Origin: Loxodes magnus
Lineage: Eukaryota > Ciliophora > Karyorelictea > Loxodida > Loxodidae
NCBI GenBank assembly: GCA_946699065.1
Contig: CAMPDV010001071.1
Location: forward strand, 1 to 64,000
Length of the DNA: 64,000 nucleotides
Direction of reading: 5' to 3'
Position 1 is the stretch's first letter. Every line of letters begins with the position of its first letter. Both the position numbers and the translations under genes were made by a program. Positions 37,160-49,774 of the stretch are shown piece after piece. The notes under the pieces are model-generated. The model was not told the origin of the DNA. It did not search any database and worked only from the letters and a program-made list of their open reading frames with translations.

Positions 37160-38850
37160 ATAATAATAACAATAAGATATAAAAGTTTCAATACTTTTAG
37201 TTTTGGGACATAATTGCACTACTTATAGCTATTTTTCATGTGAATTATGTTAAGTATAAGAGTTTATGTAAGTTTTTCAGCAACCTCTAGTTAATTCTTC
37301 CTACTTCTGTTCTTTTGTTTCTTCTATATTGGTTCTAAATTGTGTTTTCGCGTTTTACTCTCTCTCTTCTTATTTTCAATTTTCTTCTTATTTGTTTTCA
37401 CAACCATTATTTAAATTTCTTTCTTAAATATATTTTTTCTCCCATCAATTTTTCTTTTTGCTTCAACTGCCAAATTTTTAAAATTTCTATCCTTTTTTTA
37501 AGTAATTTTTGATTAAAATTTTTAATATATTTGTCAATCTTAAGGGTTTTACTTTTTACAAAGTTTGAAATAATATAATTTTAGTCATACAGGATTAGTT
37601 TTTTACATTCAAATATATGATCAAGTTCATCATTAGCTAAACCACATGCACAATCAATTCTATTTTATGTGCTTATATGAAGCAAGTAAATTCGTATTAG
37701 AAATTATAGGTGAATTTCCTCAGTTTGTAAAAAGAAATTATGTCTTATATTCTATGTCTGCTAAACTTAGTATAAGTTATTTTAGGAAATACACTTTTAT
37801 TATTTTAAATAGATTACATATATCTTTAAGTTATAGGCATCCGTTTATTCCTTAAAAAGCACTCTTATAAAATATTTTTCTTTCACTTTTAGAATAATAT
37901 GCTAATTAAATTCTTTTAGGTTTGTCAAACTTTCAATGTCATTTTTATGTTATTCAAGGCTTTTATTTATGTATTTCATATATGGAAAATTGTACTGCTT
38001 GCACTTAGAAAATAAGAATGTTATTTCAGAGTTCAGGTTTTCTCAACTGGTTTGTTCTTGTTTAAAATAAAAACGCATAAACTTTAATAAGTCATGTGTG
38101 TAAACGGAAGTCAATTAAGATCAATGAAGTAAGATTCATTGAATACCGATCAAGGAGTTTAAATGCTTTCCTTGAAATGAGTCTTTGTAATTTTGCTTGT
38201 TTAAATAAGTAATAATTTTGGTGCCTAAAATATTGAACTTCTGTAGCAAATTATAATATATAAATTCAATGCCTCATATTATTAAGTTAGCTTTAGTATA
38301 TTTTTATGGAAATTTAAATTCCTCACACGTGCATAGTTAAGTTAGCAAGATAAAGTAACAAATCTATTTTCAATTATAGTTAAGAGATTTTAATTTTAAC
38401 ATTTTTTGAACTAAAAATTAAGCAAATTTTCCATTTATGAAGCTATATCTTTTTATAACCTTCTTAATATCAAATTAAAATAATAGATTAAGTTATTTAA
38501 GATTCAGTTTCTCTTAGTCTAAATGAGCATCTCTCCAGTTTCTCTTGCTAAATTTTATTAAATCTATTGATTAAGAATCTATATGTGGAGAGTAATCATT
38601 TTTTACTATGAAATTAGGAATATCTAAAGTTAAATTTGAGTTCTCTTCCAAGAATTCAATAAAGTGAGTGATTTCGTGTTGCTAATCCCACTTTAAAGCT
38701 TTTTAAAATTAATGAGTCTAAGATTTCGTTTTATTTTTTTAAAGCTCTGATAATTCAGCGTAGATATTTAACTTTAGTTCAATTCTAAGGGTCATATTCC
38801 TTAATTAATTAAATATATTTAATATTTAAAGTATTGTAAACCTATTATTA
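37160..38850 (-). mobile_element. LINE 2, internally deleted copy
   Basis: On the minus strand the 3' end has an (ATT)-type tail (37154-37195) and a C-terminal knuckle IDCACGLANDELDHIFEC (about 37660-37605), typical of LINE RT C-termini. The region 38060-38200 matches 41700-41830 of the other copy. From about 38340 to 38850 it instead matches the ORF1 region of the other copy (44640-45060; TCTATTTTCAATTATAGT). The endonuclease and most of the RT are missing. Confidence 0.65.
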
Positions 38851-38863
38851 TTATATATATAAA

Positions 38864-39725
38864 ATGGCTTCTAAGAAATAACATAATTTTGAACAACATC
38901 TTAACAGGAAAATTCTCTAAAAAATAAAAAAGCGAAATAATTACAATGAGTGAAAGTGAGAAATATGATTGATATGACAGATATTAACCACTTGGAAATC
39001 CAGAATTCAAAAAACGTCCGACACAAACTAAAATGGAAATATTATCTAAGACATTAAAAGAGTTTATGTTCAAAAATAGATATCTCACTGATAAAGTAGA
39101 AAAATTAGAAAAATTAATAACGTCTTTGCTTGAGAAGCAATATTAATCATCATAAGAAATAGAAAGCAAACTGGAACAAAGAATTCTTTAAATTTAATAA
39201 TTAATTCAGGTAACAACATTTTCGTTTTAATAGGATTAATCAGATTCTATGGAAATAGAAAATGAAACCTCAAGTTAAAATAAACAACAAACATTAATTT
39301 AAAATACTCAGTAAATTTAAATTAAATAAGTGTTACAGGAATAATAGTTTAAAAGAAGAATAAAATGCTACGTGTGCAATAAATAACACCAATAAAAATA
39401 CTGTTACTAACTAAGCGAAATTTAAAGAAAGAATAAATAAGATATTTTTTAAAACTATTTAGGATATATCCAACATAAAGTCTAAAAGATTATAGAAAAA
39501 ATTCTTTAATTCAAATCTTAATCCTTGGAGAAATAATTAGGAAAGCTACATGCAAGACTAAAACTATTCAGAATATTAAGGATGGTGCATTAATGAAGTG
39601 CTACACCGCCTAACTAAGCCTAGTAGGATTTCATGACAAACTAACGAAGACAATCTGATAGAATAGGTCAGATGGCTGACTACTAAGGCTTTAACAAAGC
39701 TTTTTAGTTTTTTTTTAATAAAAAT
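38864..39725 (+). mobile_element. gag-only element family B, copy 2
   Basis: The sequence is close to that at 25.2 kb, with the same start MASKKQ and the same KYD(TGA)YD. It has DSMEIENET where copy 1 has DPMEIENEA, and a knuckle CYVCNKQHQQKYC with both first Cys. Small indels shift the N-terminal frame. The 3' tail, with the hairpin at 39578-39610, GTCAGATGGCTGAC and GCTTTAACAAAGC, is almost identical to copy 1. It is inserted beside or within LINE 2 sequence. Confidence 0.75.
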
Positions 39726-39729
39726 TATT

Positions 39730-40900
39730 TTACTTCAATTGCTAAAATCCTAGTGAAAATGATTTAGATGCTATTCTTAATATTAGTCATTTTTTCACGA
39801 TCATACAAAAACTTTTTGATGTTTAAATTTATTAGTTAAATACTTAATTTGTTAGAGTTTATCTATAATTTTCTAAAGTTCTCTTACTATTCTGATCAGT
39901 TTATATCTATTAATCAATTTATTATAATTTTACATGCTCTTCTTAAAGAGTTTAAGCTTGATTATCATTAAATTATTTAAAATAATTTCTTAATTAGTTG
40001 GAATTAAGAATTAAACTTTATTTAAAACTAATTTTCTTTTTAAAAGAATAAATTCTCAATATTATTTTTATGTTATTACATCTACAATAATATACAGAGA
40101 TTTATTAGTTTTTTTTAAAAACTATGTTTCCCAACCTTGTTTAAATTCTAAAATTTTATTTTTTAATTAATGCATTAAATATCTAATGATTAGATATGAG
40201 CTTACATTAATGAGATTTTGTTAAAAACTTCACAAAGATAAATTTATTAACTTATTTTTATTAATTTATCTCTTAACTCTATAACTATTATTATATTTAC
40301 AATATGTTTAAATTTATTTTTACTAATTTTATAAAATGTTTTATTCCTCAAGGAAATTAAAGTCTTATTAGGTAAATATTTGATTATGAAGTAAATTTAT
40401 TTAAATAGATACGTTATTTCTAAATTAAGCCGTTTATTATTATTATTAGCTATTTAGCATGGATTTCAGTTTATATTCCTTTATTTAATGATTGGTCTTA
40501 TTGAAATAAAACATAAGTTTAATTTTTATTAAAATGGAATTAATTTTACATATGTTCTCTTTATTTTTTTAATTATTTGCTATTATAAATATCTTATTCA
40601 CTCTAACTTGAATGCTGAGGATCCTTTATACCTAAATCTAATATATCTTAAATCTTAATATTTTTTAATTAATTTTAGATAATCTTTTAACCGCTAATAA
40701 AAATGGTTAATCTTTCTTTTTCGATTGTTATAAGGCCTTTATTTTATACTATTTGCAATATTATTTTAGTTTTTAATTATTTCATCAATTTTATTTTTTT
40801 GATTTACAAAGCATTTTAAATGGTATTTTTATATAAAAATTTTAATTTATTTCTTTAGCTTTTTCTAAAGTTGATTCTAAGTGTTTCTTAATTAATTAAT
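39730..40900. other. AT-rich spacer
   Basis: Nothing supported. It separates the gag-only insertion from LINE 2 coding sequence and may be LINE 2 3' sequence too diverged to recognise. Confidence 0.4.
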
Positions 40901-40999
40901 TAAAATTTAATATGTTTTTACCATGTTTCATATAGGTAATAAAAAAATGCTTTGCAACTTCCATTTCAGCAATCTTGATTCAATTTTCTATATTCATTC

Positions 41000-43700
41000 C
41001 TTTTTACACTTGCTCATTAACCAAATTGTTTCAATACCACTTACACTAGTTCACCATTTTGCTCCTAAAATTTAATTTCTTCTGCGAAGCAAATTTGAAT
41101 GAAAATATTTGACTCTTTAGTCAATTTATTTTAGTAATCTACGAGTAGGGAAGTTAAGATTAATGTAATTTTGGTTGTAAGTTATAAGTTTAAGTAAATC
41201 GTAATTCTTGAAACCTTTAAATTCTTCTATTAAATCTTACAGAGCTTCGCATTAAGAGATATGTTAATAGGTATCTTATTATCCACAAATGTAAATTTCA
41301 GAGTATTTTATTTAATAGTGTCTTTATTACAAATCATACTAAAACTTGTAACTAAAAGTCCTTTCTTTGTAAATGGATACTATTTCTCTAATCATTGTCT
41401 TGTTTAATATTGTGTAAGTATAAGTTGGAAATTTCTGTTAGTCAATGTTATTATCTTATTCTTCAAAATAAATGCTTGCGGTAGGCATCGCACTCATTCT
41501 TCCTATTGCATCTTAATAAAGCTTTTATTCTAATTTATTTCAAATTTTGTTTAAATATTATTTGCTGTTACTAGCATCTTAAAGGTCTATTTGAAAATGC
41601 CTAGTCATTTATTTTAAATTCTTGAAGTATATGAGGTTATTACTCTTGTTTTGTTAAAAAGAAATGCTACATCAGAGTTGGGATTCGTTTATGATTCAGT
41701 GTAAAGTTTTATATAGAATTTGAAGAACCTCATTGCAATGTAATATTCAAAAGGTAACCAATTCAAGTCAATAAAGCAAGATTCATTAAAAGTTGAATTA
41801 AGAATTTGTAAAGCACATCTTGCTACTTTTCTTTAGCTAGTGGTTATATCATGTTTTATTTTTTTATACCCCGAAGAATAGCCCAAGGAATTACTTCTAA
41901 CCCATACTCTGCCTTCGGTATTATAAATGTTCGAAAAATTAATTTAAAGTTCTAAGGAGTAATAATTTGATATTTAGATAATTTTTAAATAGATCCACTC
42001 ACATATTTTTTGTACTTCATCGAAACTTCTTAAACATTGAGCTTTATAGTTTTCATTTTCATTAATAACATATCCTAGATAGGTGACATTTTTTGATATT
42101 TATATTTGTTAATTATTTAATTTTATATTGAAGTCTAAATTTTCGTGTTTTTAGTTCTTATTTTTAAAGCAGATATATTCACATTTTTCAGCATTTATTG
42201 TCAATTTAACTCAACCAAATATTTCGCATGTGACCTAAATTAATTAATTCATATTATCTTCGTTAGATAGCAATAACAAGTCATCTGCCTAAGTTTTAGA
42301 AAAAAATAAACGTCCACAAATTTTAAAGTCAAGTTGTTTTTAAAATGTTTCCAAATATCTAATTGCAATGTCATAGAAGATAATAGAGAGAACTGGACCA
42401 TGTGAACTTTCTTGTAAAACTCCATTGGTATAATTCAAATTTCTCGATAATATTCCATCCAAAAGAAATCTAACATCTAGATGTGAGTAAAATGATTCAA
42501 GTTAATTTATTAAAGCAGGAGGAAACTTAATTCTACGTAAATGTCCAAATAGCAAATCCCTGCTAATGGTATCGAACATTTTTTCTACATCTATAAGAGC
42601 AGCAAGAAGATGTTTTCCTCTTCCTCATCTCCTATGTAAGTCAATAATTGATTATAAAGTTCAAACTTGGTGTATTGTTTATCTCTTCTTTAAAAATCCT
42701 TGCTATGAAGGGTGTATGATCTTACGTTCATAAATATATCCATAAATTCTTTAAGTGATTATCTTATCATATATTTTGAGAATAGCATTTATAAGTGCGA
42801 TAGGCCTTCAGTTCTTTCAATTACTCTTTGATCCTTTTTTATAAATTGGAAGGATTCTAACTTGTTTGAGTTAATTTGGAATTGTATGTTTTCTTAACAT
42901 ATTATTCATAAATCTTTAAAGTACTTTATAAATTTCATTACTAGCATATTTAATGAGTCCGGCTTTGATACCATCTGCTCCTGATGCTTTATTATTTGCC
43001 AATTTCCTGATGGTTTATTTAACTTCTTGTAAGTTTATTAAACTAAATTCTTACTAATAAGAAGCTTTATGTTATATTAAAAAATCAAAATTTTTTTAAA
43101 TTTTATCGATCTTTATGTTACATTTCTTCAACTCATCTTCATCAATATTAGTATGTTTATTAAAAACATTATCTTCTCAGTCATTTACAAATTAATTAAA
43201 ATTTTCAGAATCCATATACATATTATTTCTTTTTCTTGGATTTAGGAGTTTTCTTGCTTATTAAAACATTTTAGAAGATGATTAGTTCATTATTTCTCTA
43301 TCTTCTTTGGCTTATTTAACTTTGAATATTCAATAATTATGCTTATATCTATTAAATTTTCTATTTTTTTCTTATGCTAGTTAAATAACTTTTTAGTTAA
43401 CTCTTCCATTCTAAACTAAAGCTTTTTAATAAACTATTGTGCTTATTTAGCAGCATTAAAACTATTTATTATCCTTCAAGGTAGCCAGTTTTATTTTGTT
43501 TTTTAGTAGACTTGACCTAGTACTTAATTGGCATTTTGACTTAAAGTTTTTAGAATATACTCATATTACATATCTAAATTATCTTCTTCTATTAATTCAA
43601 AATTATTTAAACATCCTTCAAATTTAGCTTTATATTCTTCTCGTATAACTAAATTCTAAAGTTTATCAGTCTTGAAATTTACTCTAGGAACAAGAATTGG
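41000..43700 (-). CDS. LINE 2 reverse transcriptase
   Basis: Motifs occur in order: NNKASGADGIKAGLI, RILPIYKKGSKSN(TGA)KN(TGA)RPIALINA, QQGFLKKRQTIHQV, LLAALIDVEKMFDT (Asp of motif A), GVLQESSHGPVLSIIFYDI, KTQADDLLLLSN (motif C; Gln from TAG replaces the aromatic residue) and INAEKCEYI. Five TGA codons occur in about 300, each where Trp is plausible, and no TGG was found in that part. The C-terminal region from about 42.1 kb is less certain. Confidence 0.8.
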
Positions 43701-44500
43701 AGGATTTCTTTTGATATTTTAAGTTCTTAATTTTAGCAATATTCGGAAGTGATCTGTATCAAGTCCACTACTTTGTAGAGAAGTAAAATCAGATAATTGG
43801 TTATTGTTAATGTGATAGTTTGCTATAATATAATCATTGCAATCAGTTTTATAATTTGATCTACTTCTAAAAGTATCAAAACTTTAATCGTTTATTATTT
43901 GTGAATCATATTCTTCAATGAATGTTTGTAATCTTTAAGCATTATCTTATAAATTGTGTCTATTATTACTTCCATAACCTTATAAGAGAGTATTAAAATC
44001 TCCCATGAATATAATAGGATAATTCCCAACTACATTAAGAATAAGATCTAAGTTTGAATATGATTATTCTTTAAATATTATAGGGGTTTTTCATCTGTTG
44101 GCATATAACATGTTGTGAAATAAATATTGTTTATTTATACTAGTAGAAACCTATCATCTTATTCTTTAAAATCTATCTCTATTTGTCTCGAATCAAGATC
44201 TTCTTTAACAATTAAGCAAACTCCGCCAGCTCTTTAATTTTTGTCACAGTTTTTATAAAATGCTCTATATCCTTGAATTTAAATAGGAACTAAGACTTGA
44301 TGTTGACAAGTCTCATTGATAGAAAAAATATAAATATTGTAATAATTTGTAAATTGTTAATTGCTTAATTATTTAGTTGTAATTTAATTTATATTACTAT
44401 GCGCTAATTTTAATGTATTTTAACTTGCTCCACCTTTGATCCCTGGTTCATAAATACAAAGTACCTTTTATCCACTTTAAATTTAGATATGAAATAAATT
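43700..44500 (-). CDS. LINE 2 APE-type endonuclease
   Basis: The core reads SINETCQHQVLVP (catalytic Glu), RAGGVCLIV, FTTCYMPTDE, IIFMGDFNTLLQGYGSNN (GDFN) and GLDTDHFRI (the DH catalytic pair, usually SDH). All expected residues for nicking are present except that Ser is Thr. About 190 codons are free of TGA. Together with the RT below, this makes LINE 2 the best-preserved enzyme set in the window. Confidence 0.8.
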
Positions 44501-44549
44501 TGGAGCTTAACTTAATGAGTTTTCTTTACATATTATTATGAATAAAGTC

Positions 44550-45195
44550 AGTGTATCATATTATTATAATAATTTCCTATCTATTTTAATTGATATTGAA
44601 TTACCATCACAAGTAACACTATTTAATTTACAAGAGAGCGTAATAAATCTATTTTCAATTATAGTAAAGAGATTTTATTTTTATCAGTGCTTTGATTTCA
44701 TGTATTAAATGAATTTTTCACTTTTAAAATTATATTTTTTTATTAATTCTTCAATATCAATATTTTACAGTCAAATATTATATTACATTGGACTAAACAT
44801 TTCTTAATTTAATTAAGTTTCTTTTCAATTTCTCTTCCCATTTTGTGTTAGTATAATCTAATTAGTAAAATGAGATGAAAGTTTATCATTTCTTATGATA
44901 AAATCTTGTACGTCTATTATGTAATTTTATTGTTTTTCATATAACTCATTGAATTGAATTGTCTAAATACTGAATTTTATTTTAAAGGCTTAAAATTTAT
45001 TTAATTGTATTTTCTTACTTTTATTTCTAAAGTTCCGATATTTTAGCGAAAACATCAATTTTTCGTTCTATCTCACATTCATTTTTGCAAATTAATTAAA
45101 TTTTGTTTCTAGTTATTCTATTCTCTTAATTGATGAGTATTTCTTTTCATTTTTATCATTAGGTGTTAGATATCAGGTACGCAATCTTTCTTTCG
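44550..45195 (-). CDS. LINE 2 ORF1, coiled-coil protein
   Basis: It begins near MQELERKIAYLISNTQ (about 45195) and continues as a Lys/Glu/Gln-rich helix (EIERKIDVFAKISEL near 45050). The N-terminal stretch matches the ORF1 at 6.57 kb. No zinc knuckle was located with confidence. The frame further downstream is uncertain. Confidence 0.45.
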
Positions 45196-45460
45196 AGTTC
45201 TTGCATGTGTCTTGAAATTCCAAAATTTCTCTCTTACATGTTTTTGAGTTCTTTAAGAATAGTTTTCTATTCGAAATTTAGTTGAGATGAATCTCTTTTA
45301 GAAGAAACTTTTTTGGAATATATTTTCTATTTATATATAATATAATAATAATTAAACCTTTATTTAAATTAATTTTTATTTCTATCATTTTAGAAATAGT
45401 TTTTCTAACTAATTTAATAATTATTATATTTGACAAAAGAAAGTATATCTTTTTAATAAT

Positions 45461-45840
45461 ATAAATAGGGTGGAAAGCCCTCTCCTTCGGATGCTGCTTG
45501 GAGACCCAGCAAGGCAACAAAAAAATGAGCGCGGACGGAGGATAAATCGGAAGAAGAGAAGCCAATAACAAGAAAAGGAAGATGTGACAAGCTGGAGAAC
45601 TCTGAATGCCAGGAGGAAATTTTTTTCATCATAGGTCGGGGAAATGTACCCGTAATCGCATATTGCATCCTATGCTTTGGAAGGAAAAATTACAGGGACG
45701 TACCGCAGGAAGAGGAAACAAGGAAAGAGAGAAAAGAGAGACCTATAAAAAAAATTTTCGACATTAAATAAAATTAATTTAAAGAGCTGCGCACCAACGA
45801 GAGTGCTACGCGCTCTATAATCGAATTTATTTATTTATAT
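45461..45840 (+). mobile_element. SINE family A, copy 2
   Basis: Closely similar to 13431-13802 across the whole length: the same head, body with AGCCAATAACAAGA, TCATAGGTCGGGGAAATGTACC, hairpin at 45781-45816 and TTTATTTATTTATAT tail. Differences are scattered substitutions, so both copies derive from one source. Its minus strand is open for 72 standard codons by chance. Confidence 0.85.
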
Positions 45841-45849
45841 AAATTTGAG

Positions 45850-47645
45850 CAAAAACTTGCTATAGTTTAAGAATAGAAGGATATAAGACATTAAATAATA
45901 AAGTGCTATTTAAATTTATTTATTTACTAGATACAAAAATGATATGTCTTTAATATAACATGACATTTTAATTAGATATTTAAAATATGTTCAAAATCTT
46001 AAATGTAATACAATATAAATTTTAGAAGCAATCAATAAGTTTACAAGATTCAAATATTTTAATCTATAGTTATTTAAAAAGCAAGATAAAAATTTATATA
46101 TATTAATGCATAACTATATACATTTAAACTAACAAAAAATTATATATATTTCTGTTTTATTTTTTTAATATAAAAGCAATGGATAAGAAACATCCAAAAA
46201 ATTGAGTATTTAAAACCAATCTTAAATAATCAACTAGCATCTTCATAAAAAAAATATTTAATTTAAATTTCTTTAACTATATAATTTAATTCAATACGAG
46301 AAATAATAAAAAGAAGCAAATCTAAGAATAGAAAATTTTAATGAAGAGAATGAAGAATAATAAAAACAAGAAAACAAAGAATAAGATGTCCAACAAAATT
46401 AGATGAAAAATGATGAGGAAGAAGAAGATTGAAACGAAGAGGAAAACGATAGCGAAGAAGAAGAAGAAGATTGACTACAAAAAAAGAAAAAAATGAAAGT
46501 TAGCTTGAAAATGAACAAGAAAGGAGATATTTAGAAGAAAAAAAACCTAAACTAGAAAATTAGTTCTGAAGAGTAATAAACTTGATATATAATAACATTT
46601 AAAAACAATATAATACCTTCAATTGGAAGAACATATTCTGAAAATTGAAGGTACCACAAATTTTTTTAGTTAAATTTAAATTTAAATATAATTTAATTAA
46701 AAATCAAAATAAATAACGCAAAGCAATAATAAGTTTAAGTCAATTTTTTTTTTCTTTATCATTCTTTTCTAATCTTAAAATAAATTAAAATTTTGCCTAA
46801 GATATAAAAAATTAAAGCATAATAATTAAATAATAAGATAAAAATTTTATTAGCTAAATAATTTATATTTTATAAATCTATCAAATTAAAGGCTATAAAA
46901 TAAATTATTAATAATCATCTCAACTTCTTTTAAAAAATTCAGGCATTTATGTAAATTAAAAAAAACTAAAAACAACTTTATACAAAAATACTCATTTAAT
47001 TAAAGCTATACTTGCCAAAAAAAGTTATGAATTATTCATAAATAAAATAAATTTTTTTCTAAAATTAGAATAATAATACACAAAAAAAAGCGAAATATAA
47101 AAAGAATCTGTAATAAAAAGTATAAGAAAATTAAAAAATAAAAAAAAGAAAGAGATATTTGAAATAGAAAATTATAAATAAAATTTATTAATAAGCAAAA
47201 TTAAAATTATGATGGGATAGATATAAAAAAATATAAAAATAAAAGATATGTTTATACCTATTAATAAAATTTAGAAAAATCTATAATATTATAGATGAAA
47301 TTAAATTAAAATTATAAAATAAATAAACATTTTACATTTTATATACTATCTATTATTATTTTGAAGGTTAAATTAATTTATATCTTCAAAGCTATTTTGT
47401 TTTACATTTTTTTTTTATTTAGCTATCAACTAAAAATTTAGTTTATGATTGATTTTCCCTTTTTCTGATATTTACTGGCTGTTCATTCTGGTTGTATTTT
47501 TAATTATCTTAGTATGTGGTAACCTGTATCTGACTAAGGTTTTTTTTTTTTAATTATTTTTTATAAAATCTTGTGAATTTTCTTCCTTGTATTCATTTGC
47601 CACAATATAATTACTAAGCCTCTGGTACCTTTTATTTTTACTTTA
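45850..47645. other. AT-rich stretch with a short acidic-coding patch
   Basis: Mostly A/T-rich. At 46396-46475 the plus strand encodes runs of Glu/Asp (DEEEED, NDSEEEEED) split by TGA codons. This is too short and repetitive to call a gene. A/T homopolymers dominate 46.7-47.3 kb. Confidence 0.4.
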
Positions 47646-47649
47646 AAAA

Positions 47650-47975
47650 AATTTGAAATTATAGAACGCGAAGCACCTCATTAACGCGCAGTTCTTTAAA
47701 AAAATTTTAAAGTTTCAATTTTTTTTATAAGTCTTAAGTGTGGTAGCTTTCCTTAAATTATCTCATCTTCTAAAGAGGTGTAATCGGTATGTTACTCCAG
47801 AGATCTTGTTGTCTGAGTATCTTTCAACTAGTTGTTACTTAATGCTTTATTCTTGAGCTACTTCTTAGCTCTTGCCAAGATTCTTTAATACTTCTTCACA
47901 TCTAAAAATACTCCATAGGGCCAAATTTCTTGTCAAATTCAACGTGAGGATTACTCCTTCTTATTTAAATTTAGT
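47650..47975 (-). mobile_element. SINE family C, copy 2
   Basis: It lies on the minus strand and aligns with the copy at 26.53-26.88 kb (GGAGTAAT...TTGGCAAGAGCTAAGAAG...GATCTCTGGAGTAAC). The shared hairpin is at 47695-47663 with a weaker stem (GAACTGCGCG...CGCGTTC, both arms changed together). The tail has degenerated to TTTCAAATTTTTTT. Non-coding. Confidence 0.7.
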
Positions 47976-48049
47976 TCCTTATATAGTTAATCAGCAAAAC
48001 TTATTTAGTTAACATTTCGAAGTTAAGAAACTCTCCATTTTATTCCAAC

Positions 48050-48560
48050 ATTCAGTAGGATATATAGTGATATGTAAACGTCTTCTATATTAATATTCAT
48101 CACACTCTTATAGTCTAAATAGTATTCTTCATAAGTTTATATCTTTTCGCTCATCCATTTTCATGATTTCTTACAATATTTTACAAATGATAAGTAGAAT
48201 AGCAGTTATGACATATTTTTTTATCATATTTTAGCATTTAAAAATCTTTTGTTTTTCTTTTTATTCTATAAACTTCTCAGATTCATGTTACTGTTATTTT
48301 CTGCTGCTTTAATATCTTTTTTAATTATAGTTTCCTGTTTTATTTCCATATTATAAATTTATATTGCTAATATTAAGCTATCTTTAATTATTAAAAAAAG
48401 TTTCCTCACTTACTAATTTCAGTTGACTCTAGCATTCAATCTGGTTACAAGTTTAAGCATAAGATCTTTTACTTAACTAATAAAATTTCTTTTTCTAGGT
48501 TTAAGCATTTTTTAACCTTAAATTATCTTCTTTTAAATGAAAAGGTTTTTTCTTTACATT
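48050..48560 (-). pseudogene. possible gag ORF1 remnant
   Basis: ICHNCYSTYHLQNIVRNH near 48215-48165 looks like a CxxCxxxxH knuckle lacking its last Cys, preceded by a helical Lys/Gln-rich stretch. No start or end can be given. Confidence 0.25.
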
Positions 48561-49620
48561 AATATAAGATAGAACTATCTCCTTAACGTTAATCTGTACT
48601 TGAGTCTTCTATAGTTCTTATTATTTTGCCTGTGGGGTAATAATCTAATTTTAATAGACTAGCTAATTTCTTGGTTACTTTTTCCTCTTTTTTAAGTTAA
48701 TTTTTACTAAGGTATATCCAATTAAAGTATTGCTTACTATAAGCAGTCTAGAATATGAAAGAAGTATGTTAAGCTTGATAAATGTAAAGAGAATCATTAG
48801 CCTATTAACTAAATTATTTGAGAAATAGCATTACTATTTTTACCTCTCTTAATTATCCTCAGTTGTGTATCTTGTTATGATTACAGTCAGATTAATTTGA
48901 TGATATCTTATTGAATCTAAGCATAAAGATGATAGAATATTTTAAAGGTGGTTGGAAATAAGTAGTAAAGAAGATTTAATAATATTAATCTAAACATTAA
49001 AGAAATTAAAACTATTCACTAAGCAAAAGCTTAGACGAGAAGAATCAACTAATAAAAATATTGTCACTTAAATAGCTAAAATAAAGATATTTCTATAAAA
49101 ACAAATAAAATTAAAAAATATTCTAAAATTAACAATATTAACTACTAAGATATATTTAGTTAGCCTATTTCTTTAAAAATTATAAAACATGCCAAACTTA
49201 ATCCAAATGTAATAGCGCTTTCTCCATTAAGCACACAATTCATATGCAAAGTAGCTTCTGATGTTAATTATTAATCATAAAGTGTTTGAGAATCCTCAAG
49301 ATTTTTACTTCTATTCGAAATAAAAATCTTTAGCGCTTATGTTACTTAACCCTCTTTTTTATGTCAAATTTCGAATCTTCAAGGATACAATCTAATTTTA
49401 TCGTTTACCATTTAAAAGCTTAATATATAATTGCCTTTATTATATCATACAAACTCAAAATGAAATTTATATCCAAAAGCTTTTCTTATAATTAGCTGTA
49501 GAGAAATTATTGTTTATATATCATAATTTTTTACTATATAGAAAGATTTTGAACAGTGATATCAACATAATTTTATCTCAGAATAAATTATATATATATA
49601 TAGTAAACTAAAAGTAATTA
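48560..49620. other. AT-rich spacer
   Basis: No gene or repeat is supported. Confidence 0.4.
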
Positions 49621-49627
49621 AAGTTTA

Positions 49628-49728
49628 GCGTTCCCTGGATTTTCAACCAGGTTTTTGCTACCATTTTTTTAGCGTGGATGGATACCACGCCATTTTTTTT
49701 TGTGGATGGAACCACTGAGAATCTTCTG
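49628..49728 (-). other. three consecutive GC-rich stem-loops separated by A-tracts
   Basis: On the minus strand GTGG-TTCCAT-CCAC, GCGTGG-TATCCAT-CCACGC and CCTGG-TTGAAAAT-CCAGG follow each other, spaced by runs of A. The loops of the first two share CCAT. They lie ~50 bp downstream of the stop of the gag ORF at 49775 and may be 3' RNA structures of that element. Confidence 0.6.
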
Positions 49729-49774
49729 TCTTTTATACGAATATCTTCTTCTTGTAAATTCCCGTTTCGGTGAT

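Larger units (their letters stand above)
40900..45270 (-). mobile_element. LINE 2, longer copy
   Basis: Minus-strand non-LTR retrotransposon with ORF1 (about 45.2-44.55 kb), an APE endonuclease (44.5-43.7 kb) and an RT (43.7-41.0 kb). The RT and APE frames are well preserved. A frame change near 43.4 kb, and TGA codons mostly where Trp fits, are the only blemishes seen. The 3' end is unclear. It belongs to a different family from LINE A and lacks the shared 3' hairpin. Confidence 0.8.

Noticed and set aside
12187..42294. TAA/TAG encoding Tyr (Mesodinium-type code), which would turn QADD into YADD
   Set aside because: TAA/TAG fall on Gln in RT box B (LKQGS, IKQGIS), kinase PEQRP and WD TGQC, so Gln is the meaning.
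46396..46475. Acidic protein gene
   Set aside because: Only ~25 codons of GAA/GAT repeats broken by TGA; probably low-complexity DNA.
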